Assembly: GCF_028372415.1 (NCBI RefSeq)
Contig: NC_092876.1
Location: 63,268,885 to 63,332,884, forward strand
Source of the DNA: Notamacropus eugenii
Lineage: Eukaryota > Chordata > Mammalia > Diprotodontia > Macropodidae
Length of the DNA: 64,000 nt
Direction of reading: 5' to 3'
The position numbers and the translations under genes were made by a program. Below the pieces are notes generated by a model. The model saw only the letters and a list, made by a program, of their open reading frames with translations. It did not search any database and was not told the DNA's origin. Numbering within the stretch: position 1 is the first letter of the stretch; the number at the start of each line of letters is the position of its first letter. Shown piece after piece: positions 60,480 through 64,000 of this stretch.

Positions 60480-60775
60480 CATTCCTGCCCCCCATGGCAT
60501 CTGGGTCTTTTCCCAGGCTGCTCCCCCTCCTCACTTCCCTCAAGTATCACCTTTTGTAGGAGGACCCCCACCCACAGCTGCTACCTTTCTCTGAGCTCAC
60601 CTCCTGTTTACCCTGTCTACACGTTCTATGTAAACAGTCTTTTGACTCTTGTCTCCCCCATTAGACTTTGAGCTGCTGGGAAGCAAGGACTGTCTTCTGC
60701 CTTTCTTTGTATCTTCAGTGTTTAGAACAGTATCTGGAACACAGTAGGTGCTTAATAAATGTGTGTTGACTAACA
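60480..60775 (+). mobile_element. L2 3' end
   Basis: 'ctcccccattagactttgag', ctgcctttctttgtatcttc and taggtgcttaataaatgtgt. Confidence 0.72.
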
Positions 60776-61026
60776 AAATATGTAAAAATAGTCCTGGCTG
60801 CCAATATTCGGCTATCCCTGAATCCACTAGAAATGTATTTTTCTAAACAAGCGTAGTTCAAATATACACACAACGTATACATCGGGCAATTTATACCCTT
60901 ACATAAATACAAACTCATATAGAGATATATACAAGCATAATGCATATCAGAGACTCTTGCACATACTCATAGAAGCACACACACACACCAGCAGCAAGAG
61001 AAAAGGTCTCTGAAGAGGCTCTGCTG

Positions 61027-61160
61027 TGGTTTGGTTGGTCCTTCCTTCTCAAAGAGGACCAGTGACACCATGGGGTGATGTCCTGAGAGTGAATTGGATT
61101 TAAGTGAGGCAGCCTCACCTTCTCCTCCAGAGTCCAGTGTTCAGGACTAGAGTCCAGACA
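61027..61160 (+). mobile_element. SINE-C fragment
   Basis: Shares gtgaattggatttaagtgag and cctcaccttctcctccagag with the SINE-C 5' half. The 3' part is missing. Confidence 0.7.
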
Positions 61161-62032
61161 TCTAGTGATGGCCCAGTGGAAAGCTCTGCTAGTCAGGCTG
61201 ATACCCTTAGGAGAACCAGCCAGAGAGGAAGTTTTCAAAGGAAATAGTGAGCTGTGCTCATGGGTACAGAAGAGGGTTGTTGGGGGACAAGTAACCTTTG
61301 AGTCATCTAGAATGACCTTCAGACCTTCTCCCGGGGTCTCCAGCACTCCCAGACACATGCCAGCTGAGTCATGTGACTCACAGGGCCTGGCTTCCCGGCC
61401 CAGAAGTAACAGCTGGGCATGGCTGGAGAGACCCCCAGACATCGTCCACTTTTGAGAATGAGGGACAAGATCTGATGACTGGAGGGGCCCCTTGGCCCCT
61501 GTCTCAGTTTGAGGACATCAGGTGGCCATGGTTAACAGTATTTCTCACATTCCTCCACCACAAACACTGTCGATGGAGGAACCCCAGCTCCCAGCCCCAT
61601 GCTCTGCAAAGATAGTGTCCTTCCCAGAACTCAAGAGGGGATGAGCATCGGTGAGCACATGCGGGTATTAACACACTGGTACCTTCGATGATGCCCTTGA
61701 ATCCAGGGTAGGAGCTATTCAAGCTTGTCCCAGGGCCCAGAAAGGAGTTTCCCAAACACTTCCCAAGTGTCCCAGTAACATCAGGATTAGGCAGAGGTCA
61801 AATATCTGATTCTTTTCAGTTTTACTTACTTGTATGATCTTGGGCAAATCACTTCCCTTCTCCAGACCTCAATTTTCTCCTCTGTACCATGGGGATAATA
61901 AAGCCTCTTCTTTCTCTTTCATGGCATTATTAGCCTGCTGTGAATCCTGAAGCATTATAAAAATGTGAGCACTTACTAGCCCAAGCAAAGAGACAGAAAA
62001 GGCCCCTTTATTTCCTGTCCCATCTGACCTAA

Positions 62033-62285
62033 GGGAAGCCAGGTAGCAAAGTGGATAGAGCTCCAGGCCTGGAGTCAGGAAGACTCATTTTCCTGAGCTC
62101 AAATCCAGCTTCAGATTCTTCCTAGCTGTGTGACCCTGGGCAAGTCACTTAACTCTGTTTGCCTCAGTTTCCTCATCTGTAAAATGAACTGGAAAAGGAA
62201 ATGGCAAACCACTCCAGGATCTTTGCAAGAAAACCTTAAATGGGGTCACTAAGAATCAGGTACAAATGAAAAACAACTGAAAATG
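62033..62285 (+). mobile_element. SINE-A, sense
   Basis: Head gccaggtagcaaagtggata, core ctgggcaagtcacttaactc, tail 'aaatggggtcactaagaatc', A-rich end. Lies shortly before the CT microsatellite. Confidence 0.85.
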
Positions 62286-62356
62286 ACCTAAAGTTCCAAG
62301 TGCTATTTTGACACTCCCCTCGATCAAGTAGTAGCATGGTACCTGTTCTTGGGTAG

Positions 62357-62441
<85 letters not shown>
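62357..62441 (+). repeat. (CT)n microsatellite
   Basis: About 40 CT units with one early interruption, 85 bp. Confidence 0.97.
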
Positions 62442-62445
<4 letters not shown>

Positions 62446-63512
62446 CTCTGCCTGTATAGAACCCAACGAGCCTGGGTCATTTCACAATCTTTTTATTCTT
62501 TCCAAAGTTCAAGTTCTAAGTCCCTTCTGACTGGCTGACAGTGCCCTCCCAGGAAGTAGCCCTAGAGATATAAATTCATACTAAGGTATAAAGGACTGAC
62601 TTCGGAGCCTTTCATGAGAAAGGGTTAGTTTGGGCAGGAAATGGGGAAGAGAGCACTAGGCTCCTGAAGCAGAGAGAGGGAAGCTGAGGAAGGGGAGGGG
62701 AAAAGACTGGAACCTTCTGGCACACAGTAGGAGCTTATTAAATGTTTACTGAGTGACTTCCCAGATCTGATGGAAGGATGTAGGATTCTGGAAAGGGCTT
62801 GGTGAATAAGGTCTAGCTGCTTCGTGTCACATAGGACCCACACAGGGAGAGTAGGAGTGCGGCAATGGCCCAGAGGCAGGCACCTGCTAAAAATGAATAA
62901 AGGGGGTTTCCAAAGGCTTAGCATAATTTTAAACTACAGTATTAAATTTTTGGAGACCCTGTAGAGCAAAAGCATTTGCTCTATGGGGCAATGCTGTCAC
63001 CTGGTGGACAGATCTGGTAATAACCTTGCTATGGGGTGGCCATCCATAGAGAATCACAGACCATTAGAAGGATTGTCAGAATATAGAAAGTGCCAGCTGG
63101 AAGGGAGCGCTGGTCAACTGGGGCAGTAGAAATGGCACTCAGTTTTGGAGTCCAAGCTACTTCTCCTTGCATAATATCGGACAAATCACCTAATTCCTCC
63201 AGGCCTCAGTTTCCACATATGTAAAATCCACACTGTCTAAGGTCCCCTTTCTGCTCTAAATCTGATCTGAGAGCACAGAATGCTAGAGCCAAAAGAGACC
63301 TTGGGAAGCATCTAGATAAGGAAACTGAGCCCCAGAGAGGTAACAGAATCTATCCAAAGTCAGTGAGTGTCGCAGCTGGAATTCAAGCCCAAGCCTCTCC
63401 TTGCCTGCCATTCCATATTGCAAAGCTCAAGCCCTCCCTCCCAACTCTGACATTCCCTGATTCCGTCACACCAGTGGAGACCAAGGAGGTCAGAGGTGAG
63501 GGTGGAGTGAGG

Positions 63513-64000
63513 TCACACTGAAGCATTGAAGACAGGTTTCTGGGCCATTCGAAGGACTTTGTAAGTGTTCAAACCAGGAGCATCAAAGCCTGGGGAGAGT
63601 CCCCTCTGGTCAAAGGGATAAAAGTTGAGGAGCTGGCCATGCTGAGTCTCCAAGGGAAGCCAGGCTGCCCCCAGGGGCAGGACACAGGGGAACTCTTTGT
63701 CCACAACCACCTGGAAGACGCGGCCCTGCAGGTGATGCAGCTTCAGGGTCCGGAACTTGGCTGGGATCAGCTTCTCCACTTGGGGTCCAAACTGCCGCAT
63801 GCAAAGCTCCCCAGAGGACCCAAGGAGGATCTCATAGAAGGTAAAGTTGGCATAGGTGTAGAAGCCCAAGAAAGGGCGTGGGCTAGGTGGAGGCACTAGC
63901 CTCCCCTCGACCTCCCGGAAAGCTGTCTCCATGGCAGGGATGAGGACGTCATAGACTTGGGTCACCAGGTCCAGCCCTGGTGGACGGGGCCCTGCCATGA
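63513..64000 (-). CDS. LACTBL1: LACTBL1-like last coding exon (serine beta-lactamase-like protein), partial
   Basis: An uninterrupted minus-strand reading frame of about 161 codons ending in TGA at 63,513-63,515 and running to the window edge. It contains PRPPGLDLVTQVYDVLIPAM near its start and PRPFLGFYTYANFTFYEI, ELCMRQFGPQVEKLIPAKFR, VDKEFPCVLPLGAAWLPLET and FDAPGLNTYKVLRM further on. I read this as the C-terminal segment of a beta-lactamase/penicillin-binding-like protein. The position directly downstream and convergent with EPHB2 matches LACTBL1 in human. The catalytic SxxK part would lie in exons beyond the window, so activity cannot be judged. A possible acceptor (tcatggcag on the minus strand) sits at the very edge, so the exon may begin there or extend further. 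Family identity is from memory plus synteny. Confidence 0.75.
   Translation of the reverse strand, partial: MAGPRPPGLDLVTQVYDVLIPAMETAFREVEGRLVPPPSPRPFLGFYTYANFTFYEILLGSSGELCMRQFGPQVEKLIPAKFRTLKLHHLQGRVFQVVVDKEFPCVLPLGAAWLPLETQHGQLLNFYPFDQRGLSPGFDAPGLNTYKVLRMAQKPVFNASV

Noticed and set aside
60915..61442. 175-codon minus-strand frame
   Set aside because: It covers a SINE-C fragment and unassigned intergenic DNA with no domain or splice evidence.

Overview
The window is 64 kb of vertebrate nuclear DNA from a mammal, most likely a marsupial. Small exons with canonical AG/GT borders lie in large introns packed with tRNA-headed SINEs, L2 and L3/CR1 LINE remains, hAT-like DNA elements and an L1-type element. 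No eutherian Alu, B1 or L1PA-like repeat is recognisable. The most frequent SINEs carry a 'tgtgaccctgggcaagtcac' core with a 'ccaaatggggtca' tail, which I associate with marsupials. The species cannot be fixed from sequence alone.

Positions 1 to about 43,210 (+ strand) are the 3' half of EPHB2, an ephrin-B receptor tyrosine kinase. Ten coding exons (7-16 if numbered to end at human exon 16) run from the second fibronectin III repeat through the transmembrane helix, juxtamembrane tyrosines, kinase domain, SAM domain and C-terminal PDZ ligand (-SVEV). The ten segments (163, 109, 68, 123, 248, 216, 150, 194, 156 and 109 coding bp) join in frame to 511 residues plus stop. A 3'UTR of about 1.9 kb ends near an AATAAA at 43,187. 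From 43.2 to 63.5 kb is intergenic repeat-rich DNA. At the right edge, on the minus strand, is the last coding exon of a gene best matched to LACTBL1. The two genes are therefore tail to tail, as in human 1p36.12.

Repeats dominate the rest. Three SINE types recur and are named here: SINE-A (about 250 bp, tRNA-like head, 'ccaaatggggtca' tail), SINE-B (MIR/CORE-like body with an L3-like tail 'ggttggactagatg') and SINE-C (about 300 bp, beginning near 'tttgtccttcgttgcc'). Intron 13 holds a 2.76-kb antisense retrotransposon with a 12-13 bp target-site duplication, a GC-rich 5' region, an uninterrupted L1-type ORF1 and a poly(A) tail but no ORF2, which is a half-L1 (HAL1-like) layout. Intron 9 holds a nest: a 33-bp repeat array interrupted by a 7SL RNA retropseudogene, itself interrupted by a SINE-A.

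The most unusual structure is a dispersed 33-bp minisatellite family. About 40 near-identical copies lie in intron 11 (27.17-28.54 kb), and degenerate arrays lie near 8.3, 12.6, 13.7 (inverted), 19.8/20.4, 25.7, 29.7, 36.4 (inverted) and 45.6 kb. The monomer matches the 3' tail of L3/CR1 and L3-tailed SINEs, and two inverted arrays continue directly from a SINE tail. These arrays look like repeated expansions of a retroposon tail. No bacterial-type system, CRISPR array or operon is present.
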